Shown here: in pieces, positions 35,418 through 43,998 of the stretch
How the letters are laid out: every line of letters begins with the position of its first letter
Numbering within the stretch: the stretch's first letter is position 1
DNA from: Candidatus Aminicenantota bacterium
GTDB taxonomy: Bacteria > Acidobacteriota > Aminicenantia > Aminicenantales > Aminicenantaceae
Assembly: GCA_020344415.1 (NCBI GenBank)
Contig: CP070825.1
Coordinates: 3,463,721 to 3,527,720, forward strand
DNA: 64,000 bases
Reading direction: 5' to 3'
Made by a program: the position numbers and the translations under genes
Notes under the pieces: generated by a model
Database searches by the model: none
What the model was told of the DNA's origin: nothing
Seen by the model: the letters and a program-made list of their open reading frames with translations, nothing else

Positions 35418-35999
35418 ATGGAACAAGAAAGACTCAGGGAAGAAGAAGATATTTATTCCCTTGTAGAGAAAATCAAGGAAGGCGATAGAGAGGCTTTCAT
35501 GACTGTTACTCGGCTTTACCAGAGGAAGGTTTTCTTGCTGGCTTATTCTTTTTTTCAAAACAAAGAAGATGCTTTGGACATTGTTCAGGAGACATTTTTA
35601 AGGTTTTACCAGAAGGCAAACCTGTTTCAGAAAGGGAAGAATTTTCAGAGCTGGCTTCTTCAGATCGCCAAAAACCTCTGTATAGATTATTACCGGAAAC
35701 ATCACAGTAAAAATAATAAATACGATAGGGAGGTTCCCATAGAGGAGATGAATCTGCCAGAAAAAAATTCACATGGCTGTTATCTTTCGTCTGATTTGAA
35801 GGAGATTTTCTCCTCCTGTCTTAATAAGCTAGCCGAAAGACAGAGGATGATTTTTGTCATGAAGCATTATAATCAGCATAAATACAGCGAAATTGCCCAG
35901 ATTTTAAATATATCTCTGGGAACGGTAAAATCCCTCCATTTTAAAGCTGTTCATAATTTAAGGGGCTTGATGAACCCTTATTTTGGGAGAGAAGGATGA
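35418..35999 (+). CDS. ECF-type RNA polymerase sigma factor
   Basis: A 193-residue sigma-70 family protein of the extracytoplasmic-function type. Region 2 spans about residues 20-95 (REAFMTVTRLYQRKVFLLAY, DALDIVQETFLRFY, FQSWLLQIAKNLCIDYYRKH). Region 4 spans about 130-185 (LNKLAERQRMIFVMKHYN, YSEIAQILNISLGTVKSLHF). Its stop codon overlaps the ATG of the anti-sigma gene. It likely drives a small regulon that may include the three domain-sharing secreted proteins around it; autoregulation is inference. Confidence 0.93.
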   Translation: MEQERLREEEDIYSLVEKIKEGDREAFMTVTRLYQRKVFLLAYSFFQNKEDALDIVQETFLRFYQKANLFQKGKNFQSWLLQIAKNLCIDYYRKHHSKNNKYDREVPIEEMNLPEKNSHGCYLSSDLKEIFSSCLNKLAERQRMIFVMKHYNQHKYSEIAQILNISLGTVKSLHFKAVHNLRGLMNPYFGREG

Positions 36000-36802
36000 T
36001 GGAATGTAAAAAAATTAGAAAAGACTTGGTGGCTTTCCTGTATGGGGAGCTCGAAGGAAAAGAAAAAATTCGTTTTACATCGCACCTGGATTCGTGTCCC
36101 CAATGCAAGAGTGAGCTGGAACAATTAAGGGTAGCCTTGAACGGAGCTAATTCTTTAAAACCTAATATCGAGGAGACGATGGCCTCTGTTGACTGGGAGG
36201 CTCTTCCTTCAAGGATTACTGACTATGTCTTCAAAGAGGAGGTTCGTTTCCCTCAGGAGTCATGGTTCACGCGGCTCACAACGTTCCTCATCCAGCCCAA
36301 ATTGAGGCCTGTCCTTGCAGGGATTCTCTTGGGCGTTCTGATAGGTTCATTTACTACATATATGATTTTTAAGATCCCTCAACCTGGAGAGACGCAGACA
36401 GCAGAGCTTTTCGCACCTCAAGATTTCTTGGAAAGGGTAGAGCTTCAGATGGCCAGAAAAGAGACTATAAACTATCTAGAGGAGAGCCAATACTTGCTCT
36501 TGGACTTTGCTGAATTTCCTTCTAAGAAAAAGGCAGAGTTCTGGCGGAGCGAATTTACTTCCCAGAGAGCAAGGAAACTTCTTGCAAAGAAAAAATACAT
36601 CAATCCCCAACTGAGTAAATTCAAAATGGCCAAGGCTAAGGCGATATGCGACCAGATAGAACTCCTGTTCTACGAGCTAAGTCAGATAAGCGTAGAGCTT
36701 TCAATAGAGCAAGTCGAGGAAATCCAGAGGCTGATCGATGAAAAACAGCTTCTATTGAAAATAAAATTATTGAAGAAAGAATTGGAAGAAAGTGAGGTAT
36801 AA
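35996..36802 (+). CDS. Zinc-type anti-sigma factor (ZAS/zf-HC2) with membrane helix
   Basis: A 268-residue protein. The N-terminal ZAS domain has Cys4 and the HxxxCxxC motif (H30, C34, C37 in HLDSCPQC). One membrane helix lies at about residues 102-124 (PVLAGILLGVLIGSFTTYMIF). The C-terminal 140 residues are periplasmic and helical. It should bind the preceding sigma factor in the cytoplasm and release it on an envelope or redox signal; this follows from the family. Its 3' end nearly touches the next gene. Confidence 0.88.
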   Translation: MMECKKIRKDLVAFLYGELEGKEKIRFTSHLDSCPQCKSELEQLRVALNGANSLKPNIEETMASVDWEALPSRITDYVFKEEVRFPQESWFTRLTTFLIQPKLRPVLAGILLGVLIGSFTTYMIFKIPQPGETQTAELFAPQDFLERVELQMARKETINYLEESQYLLLDFAEFPSKKKAEFWRSEFTSQRARKLLAKKKYINPQLSKFKMAKAKAICDQIELLFYELSQISVELSIEQVEEIQRLIDEKQLLLKIKLLKKELEESEV

Positions 36803-36803
36803 A

Positions 36804-37646
36804 GTGAGAAAAATAAATATAAGTTTAGCAATCCTTCTCCTCTCCACCTCTCTCCTTCAGGCATATACACAAACACAGCCAGATGAGAAGCTCTTTCAGG
36901 AGGCGAAGATTCTCATCTTCGATAAGAAATGGGAAAAGGCACAGGAGAAACTGGAAACCCTTATAGATAGATATCCGGATAGCACCTGGTTCTCGCAAGC
37001 TGTCTTCTACAAAGCCAAGTGTCTGGAAGGGCAGAGGGGGAAAGAGGTGGAAGCCTTGGAAGTCTATAAAAGCTTTATACAGCTTGAAGAACGGAGTAAG
37101 AGCTTAGCCGAGGAAGCTGAGGTATCCATCATCGATTTAGCTTATGATCTCTATGAGGACGGGGAAAGGTCATATCTGAGAGAAATAGAAAGAAGGCTTT
37201 TCAATTCCAATAGAGTCGTCAAATATTATGCGGCTTTTAAACTCAGTTATGTGAAGGATAAGAAGATTGCTGCTAGAGCTGTCCCTGTTTTGAAAAGTAT
37301 TGCCAGAGAGGGAGAAGACGATGAAATCAGAGATAGAGCTAAAATAGCATTGCTCCGTGTTGATCCGAGCGCTTTGAAAGATTTTGAAGAGGAAAGATCT
37401 GAGAGCCGAATAAGAGTTTTGCACCTCAGGGTCAATAGGGTTGGTAAAAGAGAGCCGGTGTTTTCCATGGATATCCCCTGGGCTCTAGCCGATCTTGTTT
37501 TTGGAGCTATCCCTGAAAATGAAAAGGAAGTGATGCGAAAAGAAGGCTATGATATAGATAGAGTTGCTGACGAACTCACTCGATTTAGGGGGAAAATCAT
37601 AGAAATAAGAGGTAACGGAACAATCATTAAGATATGGGTTGATTAG
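36804..37646 (+). CDS. Secreted TPR/HEAT-like protein with the shared C-terminal domain (member 2)
   Basis: A 280-residue protein with a signal peptide (about 1-22, ISLAILLLSTSLLQAY). TPR-like helices follow (FQEAKILIFDKKWEKAQEKL, DRYPDSTWFSQAVFYKAKCL), as in YbgF/BamD-type repeats, and then a HEAT-like stretch. The C-terminal domain (IRVLHLRVNRV, FSMDIPWALADLVFGAI, YDIDRVADELTRF, KIIEIRGNGTIIKIWVD) aligns with those of its neighbours. I use GTG at 36804, well spaced behind GAGG, rather than the GTG at 36792. It is the third gene of the sigma operon. Confidence 0.82.
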   Translation: MRKINISLAILLLSTSLLQAYTQTQPDEKLFQEAKILIFDKKWEKAQEKLETLIDRYPDSTWFSQAVFYKAKCLEGQRGKEVEALEVYKSFIQLEERSKSLAEEAEVSIIDLAYDLYEDGERSYLREIERRLFNSNRVVKYYAAFKLSYVKDKKIAARAVPVLKSIAREGEDDEIRDRAKIALLRVDPSALKDFEEERSESRIRVLHLRVNRVGKREPVFSMDIPWALADLVFGAIPENEKEVMRKEGYDIDRVADELTRFRGKIIEIRGNGTIIKIWVD

Positions 37647-37651
37647 TAATA

Positions 37652-37759
37652 TGTCATTGCGAGGAGCGGAAGAGATTCCTTACTTCGCTCGGAACAGGCT
37701 GTGCAATCTCCTGAAAAAAGCATGAGATTGCTTCAACCCTTAAGGTTTCGCAATGACAG
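37652..37759. repeat. Dispersed repeat with TGTCATTGCGA termini
   Basis: TGTCATTGCGA at 37652 and TCGCAATGACA ending at 37759 form an 11-bp perfect inverted repeat. Internal inverted GCAATCTC / GAGATTGC motifs are also present. It is the same class as the element at 25508-25651 and separates members 2 and 3 of the domain-sharing secreted proteins. Confidence 0.75.
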
Positions 37760-37784
37760 CTAAAATATCATCAGGAGGAAAGAA

Positions 37785-38171
37785 ATGAAAAAACTGGCGA
37801 TTATCGTGTTAATCGTTTTTGTCTTCACACTTCTTTTAGCCAATCTAACGAATGCAAAAAATGAGGATGACCTTCAGGCCATCAAGAAGGCCGTTAAGAA
37901 AAATCCAAAGTATGAAGCAGACAAGGAAGTGAAATGGTTCAAGGTTCTTGTCACGGATAACCGGACAAAAAAAGACAAGGTTAAGATTACGGTTCCCATT
38001 TCTTTGATTGAATTTTTTATCAAGTGCTCGCACGATAAACATCTAAAGGTTCACAGGGATGAATGCGATGTTGATTTGAAAGAACTGTTCAAAGAGCTGA
38101 AGAAACTCGGCCCGGCTGTTTTCATCGAGGTTGTCGAAGAGGATGCTACAGTAAAAGTCTGGTTTGAATAG
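37785..38171 (+). CDS. Small secreted protein consisting of the shared domain (member 3)
   Basis: A 128-residue protein with a signal peptide (about 1-25, LAIIVLIVFVFTLLLANLTNA). The single domain matches the C-termini of the proteins at 34942 and 36804: FKVLVTDNRTKKDKVKITVP, ISLIEFFIKC, CDVDLKELFKELKKLG, VFIEVVEEDATVKVWFE. A strong ribosome binding site (AGGAGG) precedes the ATG. The stop codon is followed at once by a GGGGACTGTCCCC terminator-like palindrome. Function unknown; likely periplasmic. Confidence 0.8.
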   Translation: MKKLAIIVLIVFVFTLLLANLTNAKNEDDLQAIKKAVKKNPKYEADKEVKWFKVLVTDNRTKKDKVKITVPISLIEFFIKCSHDKHLKVHRDECDVDLKELFKELKKLGPAVFIEVVEEDATVKVWFE

Positions 38172-38198
38172 AAAAAAGGGGACTGTCCCCTTTTTTTT
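38172..38198. terminator. Dispersed GGGGACTGTCCCC palindrome, copy 3, acting as terminator
   Basis: A6-GGGGACTGTCCCC-T8 begins immediately after the stop codon of the 128-residue secreted protein and faces the 3' end of the histidine kinase gene, so it can terminate in both directions. Confidence 0.78.
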
Positions 38199-38245
38199 AC
38201 TTTTTTTATTTCGCTCATCTTCCACAACTAGGATCTGTTTTTTCT

Positions 38246-41032
38246 TCATCGCCCAGCTCTCAACCTTATTTGAAACTTAGTTCCTCCTTTTCGATCCAGT
38301 TTGATTGTGCCCTTGAGCTGGTCTTCAGCCAGGATGGTGACAAGATGAAGCCCGAGGGATTCTGTTTTCCTGAAGTCCACATCTTCTGGCAAGCCAATGC
38401 CGTTATCGCTGACAGTGAGCTGGATCTCTTCTTCATTCAAGGGACGCATTGTGATATTGATTTGTCCTTTTTGACTGTCTGGGAAGGCGTGCTTCAAAGA
38501 ATTTGTAATGAGCTCATTGATGATTAAGCCGCAGGGAATGGCTGTATTAATATCTAACAGAATATCCTTGATGTTTATTTTAAATTTAATCTCACTATCG
38601 GTAGTTCCATAAGAATAGAAAAGATGACTTGTTAGATTTCGAATGTATTCTTCAAAGTTAATCTTGGCAAACTGCTTGGACTCGTATAGAAATTCATGAA
38701 TAAGTGCCATAGACCTGACTCGGTTTTGAGTGCTTTTGAATGTCTCCCGAGTCTGCTCTTCCTTAACATTTCTGGACTGGAGACTGAGAAGGCTGGATAT
38801 TATTTGCATGTTATTCTTGACACGATGGTGAATCTCCTTGAGTAAGACTTCCTTCTCCCTTAGCGAAGCTCTGATTTTTATGTCTGCATTCGTTTGCTCG
38901 ACCCGAAGAGATACAATATTCACGACTTCTGAGAGGATTAATTTCTCAAGCTCGCTCCATTTTTTGTCTTTTTTTTGTTCAGAAAAAGTGAAAAGCCCTT
39001 TTGGATTATTCATGTCTCCATAAGGGAGAACTAAATAAGATTTTATGTGATGTTTCTTTAGCTTGGATGAAATATAAAGTTTTACGGTTTGTCTTAAGCC
39101 TGGGATTTTTATAATCTTATTGATATCTTTGGGTATCTCAATATAATTCCTGCCAAAAAAAAGTTTGGCTATGTCAAACGATATATCTTCTCCAAGGCTA
39201 GATCCTAGTTCCTTTTTACGCCACTGCAGTTCAGTAACATAAGCATTTCTTTCAGGAGCGAATCTTAGGTAACTTGCCCTGCTCACATCCAGGACAGGTC
39301 CGACAGTACCCAGAAGGTTCTGAATCAAATCTATTTCTTCTATTAGTGATGGATCAGAAGCTTTTTTCCAGATTTCTGCTCTGAGTTCATTGTATTGACT
39401 TTGGGTGATTTGTGCTTCTTCAGCCTGCTTGCGCTCGGTAATGTCTAAGATGGCTGCCTGAATGGCTGGTTTTCCTTTGTAGTTGATTTGGTTGGCATAC
39501 ATCTCAAGCCAACCAACTGACCCGTCTTTCCGGATCCCGCGATATTCGTAGTGTTGAGCAAGAGATTTTCCTGCCATGCGGTCCAAGAAGCGCCCCCAAA
39601 TAAGCGCGTGATCTTCAGAATGAACCATTGCCTTCACTTTTTCAGGCTGAAGAGCCAAGAGTTCCTCAACGGTGAATCCGCTTATCCTAGCAAAGGCATT
39701 GTTGGCGAATACGATGCGAAAGTCTTGGACAATAATTATTGCCTGAAGTGATTGCTCAATCAGAGTTCTATATTTCTCCTCGTTTTCCTTTAATGATTCC
39801 TCCGCCTGCTTTCGCTCTGTGATGTCCGTCAGAACTCCATGTGCACCAATTATCTGATTTCCCTTAAAGGTGGGCCTGTTAGAGGTTCTTACCCAGCGAA
39901 TTTCGCCGGACTTGGTCACAATCCTGTATTCCCCTGTTGTATTTTGCCCTTCAAGGACTTTCTGAAAAGCCTTGGTGCTACCCGGCAGGTCCTCTTTGTA
40001 AATATACTTAGCGAAAGGCCGGCCGATGATATCCGAGGGGCTATATTCGAAAAGCAATTTCACGACAGGACTGGCATAAGTCACTACTCCATTCTTGTCG
40101 ACCGCATAAATAACATCGCTTATATTCTCTATCAAGTCACGATATTTTTCTTCGCTTTCTCTCAGTGCATCCTCTGCATGCGTCCGCTCAGTGATGTCTC
40201 TTAAGATTCCTATTACCTTCACTTCTCCTTTTTTGCCGATACCGACTGTTGCTGCTTCAACTGTTTTTATATTTCTATCTTTGGCTATAATCCTGAATTC
40301 ATATCTGCTGGGCACTTCCTTTCCTGTTCTTCTTGTTGCCTCTCTTCCTTTTATTAATTTTATGTCATCGGGGTGAATAATATCCCAGAAGTTGAATCCT
40401 TTGCTGCAAACTTCTTTTGATGTATAGCCAGTTAATTTTTCGAATGCAGGATTTACAAATTTAAAGCCTTCAGACGTAATAATATAGATCGCATCATTTG
40501 CATTTTGCACTAGGCCGCGATATTTTTTCTCACTTTCCATTAGTTTGTCTTCTGCCTCTTTGCGCTCTTCTATCTCTTTTTTTAGTTTCTTGTTTGTTTT
40601 AAGCAGCGCAGCTGTGCGCTCCTTGACGCGCCGTTCCAGTTCAGCATGAGCTTTTTGTAATTCGTTCTCCATCCTTTTCCTTCGGCTAATGTTTCTAGCG
40701 ACACCAAAAGCACCGATAACATTTCTCTGGGAATCAAATATTGGAGAGGCGTTATTTAAAATGTGGATGTAAGAGCCTTTTTTGGTTTTATATCGGTATT
40801 CCATGTTGTCGACAGCTGTGCCCTCTAACAGCATGGAAAACTGCTTTATTACCCTTGCCAGATCCGCTGGATGGACTAGTTTAAAACCGTTTATTTTATT
40901 TATTTCTTCTTTTGAATATCCCAAATTTTTCTTGAACGCCTTATTCACAAATAAAAAATTTCCCTTTAGATCCACTGTAAAAATCATATCCGTGGAGGTT
41001 TCGACCAATAATTGATATTTTTCCTGACTCAT
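38246..41032 (-). CDS. Multi-PAS sensor histidine kinase (HisKA_2 type)
   Basis: A 928-residue soluble kinase. Four PAS domains (about 1-120, 168-285, 290-410, 415-540) each start with a motif like EEKYRTLIEQS and end with an ITERKQAEE linker. A coiled coil follows PAS1, and a GAF-like region lies at about 545-720. The dimerisation domain has EIHHRVKNNMQIISSLLSLQ with the phospho-acceptor His735. The HATPase region contains INELITNSLKHAF and DNGIGLPE. There is no membrane segment, so it senses a cytoplasmic cue. No response regulator is adjacent. No ribosome binding site is evident before the ATG at 41032. Confidence 0.92.
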   Translation of the reverse strand: MSQEKYQLLVETSTDMIFTVDLKGNFLFVNKAFKKNLGYSKEEINKINGFKLVHPADLARVIKQFSMLLEGTAVDNMEYRYKTKKGSYIHILNNASPIFDSQRNVIGAFGVARNISRRKRMENELQKAHAELERRVKERTAALLKTNKKLKKEIEERKEAEDKLMESEKKYRGLVQNANDAIYIITSEGFKFVNPAFEKLTGYTSKEVCSKGFNFWDIIHPDDIKLIKGREATRRTGKEVPSRYEFRIIAKDRNIKTVEAATVGIGKKGEVKVIGILRDITERTHAEDALRESEEKYRDLIENISDVIYAVDKNGVVTYASPVVKLLFEYSPSDIIGRPFAKYIYKEDLPGSTKAFQKVLEGQNTTGEYRIVTKSGEIRWVRTSNRPTFKGNQIIGAHGVLTDITERKQAEESLKENEEKYRTLIEQSLQAIIIVQDFRIVFANNAFARISGFTVEELLALQPEKVKAMVHSEDHALIWGRFLDRMAGKSLAQHYEYRGIRKDGSVGWLEMYANQINYKGKPAIQAAILDITERKQAEEAQITQSQYNELRAEIWKKASDPSLIEEIDLIQNLLGTVGPVLDVSRASYLRFAPERNAYVTELQWRKKELGSSLGEDISFDIAKLFFGRNYIEIPKDINKIIKIPGLRQTVKLYISSKLKKHHIKSYLVLPYGDMNNPKGLFTFSEQKKDKKWSELEKLILSEVVNIVSLRVEQTNADIKIRASLREKEVLLKEIHHRVKNNMQIISSLLSLQSRNVKEEQTRETFKSTQNRVRSMALIHEFLYESKQFAKINFEEYIRNLTSHLFYSYGTTDSEIKFKINIKDILLDINTAIPCGLIINELITNSLKHAFPDSQKGQINITMRPLNEEEIQLTVSDNGIGLPEDVDFRKTESLGLHLVTILAEDQLKGTIKLDRKGGTKFQIRLRAGR

Positions 41033-41293
41033 TGTCTAATTAAATTTGAACTTTTTCTTGGTAAATAATTTTAGGCAAGAATCCACTACCTTGGCATCAT
41101 AAATAGTTCCTTTATACTTTTCAATCTCTTCCTTTTATAAATTTTGTCAGAATCGTGAAAATTATTCAATACCCTTTTGGGGCTGAATCGGGGGGTGATT
41201 TAATCACATCTTCTAAGGTGATTCTTCCGAGCTTAAACAGCCGACCAGAAGGTGGATGTGGTGAATCAAGCTCCTATAACAATCTCTTAGTCG

Positions 41294-41322
41294 TTGACAA
41301 ATTTTTTTACTGCTTGAATAAT
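41294..41322 (+). promoter_or_regulatory. Strong sigma-70 promoter of tsaB-rimI
   Basis: TTGACA (41294-41299), 17 bases, then AATAAT (41317-41322). The transcript would have a leader of about 80 bases. The rest of the 376-base gap 41033-41408 holds no gene; only a weak REP-like remnant (GTGAATCAAGCTCCTATA near 41261) is seen. Confidence 0.65.
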
Positions 41323-41408
41323 ACTAAGTTAGAAAGGAGAAAGTTATAGAGCTTTTCAGGCGCCAGAGTAAGGGCTCAGCCAGGAGTAATTTCCAGAGGT
41401 GAAAAAAA

Positions 41409-42089
41409 ATGATTATTCTTGCGGTAGATACCACAACCTTTGCCGGGTCGGTTGCCCTCTTAGAAAATACAAGACTTCTGGCAGAGGTAGATATTAACTC
41501 CGCTAAGACTTATTCTGAAAGGCTTCTTCCTGCTGTAGATTTTGTTTTAAATACTAATGGATTGGATATCAAGGATGTGGATGGTTTTGCACTGGCTGCA
41601 GGCCCTGGTTCTTTCACTGGAATAAGAATTGGATTGAGTACAGTGAAATCTTTCTCCTATGCTTCAGGAAAACCGATAGCAGCGGTATCGACTCTGAAAG
41701 CGCTGGCATGGAAACTGAGACATCCACAGACGCATCTCCTCTGTCCCCTCTTGGATGCAAAGAAAGGGGAAATCTTTGCTGCTCTTTTTGAATCAAAAGG
41801 AGGCAAATTAAAGGAAATTGTCCCAGAGGGTGCTTACCTGCCAGACCGTTTTTTTTCTCTTCTCCCCTCCCATAGGATTATTTTTTTTATCGGGAATGGC
41901 GTGGATACGTATAGGGATAAAATTTTTGAGTATTTCAAGGATAAAGCCAGATATCCCTCCCGGTCACAGTTTATAGCCTATGAAGTAGGATATCTTGGCT
42001 ATGACCTTTTGAAAAAGGGAAAGGGATTGAACTCCCAGGAAGTGAAGCCTCTCTATTTTCGAAAATCTCAAGCGGAGGAGAAAAATTAG
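41409..42089 (+). CDS. tsaB: tRNA threonylcarbamoyladenosine biosynthesis protein TsaB
   Basis: A 226-residue ASKHA-fold protein. It has the N-terminal LAVDTTTFAGSVALLE, the YSERLLPAVDFVL motif (normally H-S-E-x-L-x-P) and the GPGSFTGIRIGLSTVK hallmark. It supports TsaD in making the universal t6A tRNA modification. GAGGTG precedes the ATG. rimI follows directly, the usual tsaB-rimI pairing. Confidence 0.96.
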   Translation: MIILAVDTTTFAGSVALLENTRLLAEVDINSAKTYSERLLPAVDFVLNTNGLDIKDVDGFALAAGPGSFTGIRIGLSTVKSFSYASGKPIAAVSTLKALAWKLRHPQTHLLCPLLDAKKGEIFAALFESKGGKLKEIVPEGAYLPDRFFSLLPSHRIIFFIGNGVDTYRDKIFEYFKDKARYPSRSQFIAYEVGYLGYDLLKKGKGLNSQEVKPLYFRKSQAEEKN

Positions 42090-42129
42090 CACAGACACGG
42101 TTCCTCAAAATATTTTTTATCTGAGAAAA

Positions 42130-42561
42130 ATGAAGGAAGATGACCTTCCCTATGTTTTAGAAATAGAGAGAGAATCTTTTCCCAATCCGTGGCAAGAGGC
42201 GACCTTTAGGGGAGAAATTTATAATCAACCCATATCTTTTTCCTTTGTTATCGTTAACAGACTCCTGAATAGAATCGCGGGCTATCTTGTTTTCTGGCGT
42301 ATAGAGAATGAGGTTCAGGTAAACAATATTGCTGTCCACCCTGATTTTAGACGAATGGGTGTTGCAGAGGCTGTTTTAAAGCAGGTGTTGTATCAACTCG
42401 CAGAGGAGGGAGCGAGGTTTGTTACCCTGGAGGTCAGACCCTCCAATTTCGCTGCACGGTCATTATACCGCAAGCTCGGGTTTGAGTTCTTAGGGATAAG
42501 GAAAAACTATTATCATACCCCCCGCGAACATGCCTTTGTTATGGGCAAACCGTTGGATTAG
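42130..42561 (+). CDS. rimI: Ribosomal protein alanine N-acetyltransferase-like GNAT protein
   Basis: A 143-residue (from this ATG) GNAT acetyltransferase. Motifs include SFPNPWQEATF, VNNIAVHPDFRRMGVAEAVL (acetyl-CoA binding), LEVRPSNFAARSLYRKLGF and RKNYYHTPREHAFVMGK, all typical of RimI. The conserved first beta strand (YLRK before MKEDDLP) lies upstream of this ATG in the same open frame. The real start may therefore be an ATT at 42085 behind GGAGGAG. The 3' end overlaps truA by four bases, convergently. Confidence 0.9.
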   Translation: MKEDDLPYVLEIERESFPNPWQEATFRGEIYNQPISFSFVIVNRLLNRIAGYLVFWRIENEVQVNNIAVHPDFRRMGVAEAVLKQVLYQLAEEGARFVTLEVRPSNFAARSLYRKLGFEFLGIRKNYYHTPREHAFVMGKPLD

Positions 42562-43289
42562 TAATTCACTTTAATCAAACAAAGCCCCTTAGCCGGTGCA
42601 GTGGGGCTTGCCAAAGAGCGCTTTTTTTTCCTGAAGATTTCTTCAATCTCTTCTGGTGGGATCTTGCCTCTGCCGACTTCGATAAGAGTGCCCACGATTG
42701 TCCGTACCATGTATCTCAGGAAGCCGTTAGCCTCAACCGTGTAGATGATTTCATCGCCTTTTTTTTCTATTCGGGATAGCCGGATTTTCCTCACTGGGTT
42801 GAGCAGCCTGTTTGAGGAGAAAGAAGTAAAGTCGGCTTCTCTTTTAAAGAGGGGTGCGGCCTTTTTCATTAGACTCACGTTGAGCGGAGATGACCACTGG
42901 AGGACATACCTGTGGAGAAAAGGACTGATGTTTGGAGAGTTAAATATCCTGTACTGATATATCTTTGATTGGGCCATATTTCTTGCGTGAAAATCTATGT
43001 TGACTTTTTCTATAGATATTATTCTGACATCCTGAGGAAGAGGGGAGTTTAAAGCATGTATGAGTTCTTCCCTCTTTATATTGAGGGAGGCCTTGAAATT
43101 AGCTGCCTGTTCTTTGGCATGCACACCCGCGTCTGTTCGTCCTGCTCCGATAACATGTATTTTCTTTTGTGTGATTTTGGTCAGAGAGTCTTCGATGAGT
43201 CCTTGAATCGTTTTTTTGTCGGGTTGACGCTGCCAGCCGTGATAGTCGGTTCCATCATAGCTAATGAGAATCTTGTAGTTTTGCATCAT
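42558..43289 (-). CDS. truA: tRNA pseudouridine(38-40) synthase
   Basis: A 243-residue enzyme with the catalytic Asp in GAGRTDAGVHA (D53). It also has the N-terminal LISYDGTDYHGWQRQP and the C-terminal GFLRYMVRTIVGTLIEVGRG and APAKGLCLIKV blocks. Length is normal. The ATG lacks a clear ribosome binding site; a REP-like palindrome lies only 10 bases upstream (43299). Confidence 0.96.
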   Translation of the reverse strand: MMQNYKILISYDGTDYHGWQRQPDKKTIQGLIEDSLTKITQKKIHVIGAGRTDAGVHAKEQAANFKASLNIKREELIHALNSPLPQDVRIISIEKVNIDFHARNMAQSKIYQYRIFNSPNISPFLHRYVLQWSSPLNVSLMKKAAPLFKREADFTSFSSNRLLNPVRKIRLSRIEKKGDEIIYTVEANGFLRYMVRTIVGTLIEVGRGKIPPEEIEEIFRKKKRSLASPTAPAKGLCLIKVNY

Positions 43290-43298
43290 TTTATTTCT

Positions 43299-43357
43299 GT
43301 AGGGGCTTGATTCATAAAGCCCAGATTATAAAAGAGGATTTGATAAATCATGCCCCA
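43299..43357. repeat. Pair of REP-like palindromes upstream of truA
   Basis: TGTAGGGGCTTGATTCATAA starts at 43299, and a second, inverted unit (GATTTGATAAATCATGCCCC) lies at 43336-43355. Together they occupy the 5' leader of truA. The remainder of 43290-43432 holds nothing recognisable. Confidence 0.6.
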
Positions 43358-43432
43358 ACAAATTAGTATTTATTCCTTTTTCCTTCTTTCATAGCTAAAT
43401 CCTATGAAGTTAATGGATAAAAAAAAATGAGA

Positions 43433-43912
43433 TTATGGGAATAGGGATTCATCAATCAGATTTTTACATGCCTGCTCTACTGCCTCTTCTGCAGTTTCAG
43501 TCTTAACCACGCCTTCAATATCCCATGTTCCGATGCCAATAATTTTTTTTCCGTATATGCAGCCGTAAGCTATCTCTGTCAGCGTTCCGTATTGACCATC
43601 GATGGCTATTAGAACATCTGCATTCATAGCGACGAGCGAATTTCGACCGTATCCCATACCTGTTGCTATGGCGATATCTATGTAGGGATTCGCGTCCTGG
43701 GGAGAATTTCCGGGAAGGATGCCTATTGTCATGCCTTCGGCTTGTTTGGCACCCTTAGCCGCAGCTTCCATAATTCCACTGAGCCCTCCGCAGACAAGTA
43801 TCGCGCCTTTCTCTCCGATTAGTTGCCCGACTTTAAAAGCGATTTCGAGCGATTCTGAGTCAGGATTTGCGCCTCCAATAACTCCAATTCTAGCTCTTTT
43901 TTTAAGTTCCAT
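43433..43912 (-). CDS. TIGR00725 / LOG-like Rossmann protein
   Basis: A 159-residue protein with GVIGGANPDSE at the start, then VCGGLSGIMEAAAKGAK and GMGYGRNSLVAMNADVLIAI. The PGGxGTxxE motif of lysine-decarboxylase-like (LOG) proteins appears as DGQYGTLTEIA. This matches the TIGR00725/LDcluster4 family, whose members bind nucleotides and may act on nucleoside monophosphates. Catalysis here is uncertain because the PGG is changed to DGQ. It is monocistronic, with AAGGAA upstream of the ATG. Confidence 0.85.
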   Translation of the reverse strand: MELKKRARIGVIGGANPDSESLEIAFKVGQLIGEKGAILVCGGLSGIMEAAAKGAKQAEGMTIGILPGNSPQDANPYIDIAIATGMGYGRNSLVAMNADVLIAIDGQYGTLTEIAYGCIYGKKIIGIGTWDIEGVVKTETAEEAVEQACKNLIDESLFP

Positions 43913-43998
43913 TATGATTATTCCTTCGTTATTAAAATAGAGAACTATAACTTAATTAGCACAGAGAGATTATGTTTTCAAACAAAATTAAGAGCCAC

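Noticed and set aside
41155-41349. Plus-strand 64-codon frame upstream of tsaB
   Set aside because: No ribosome binding site, no family features, and it runs across the tsaB promoter.
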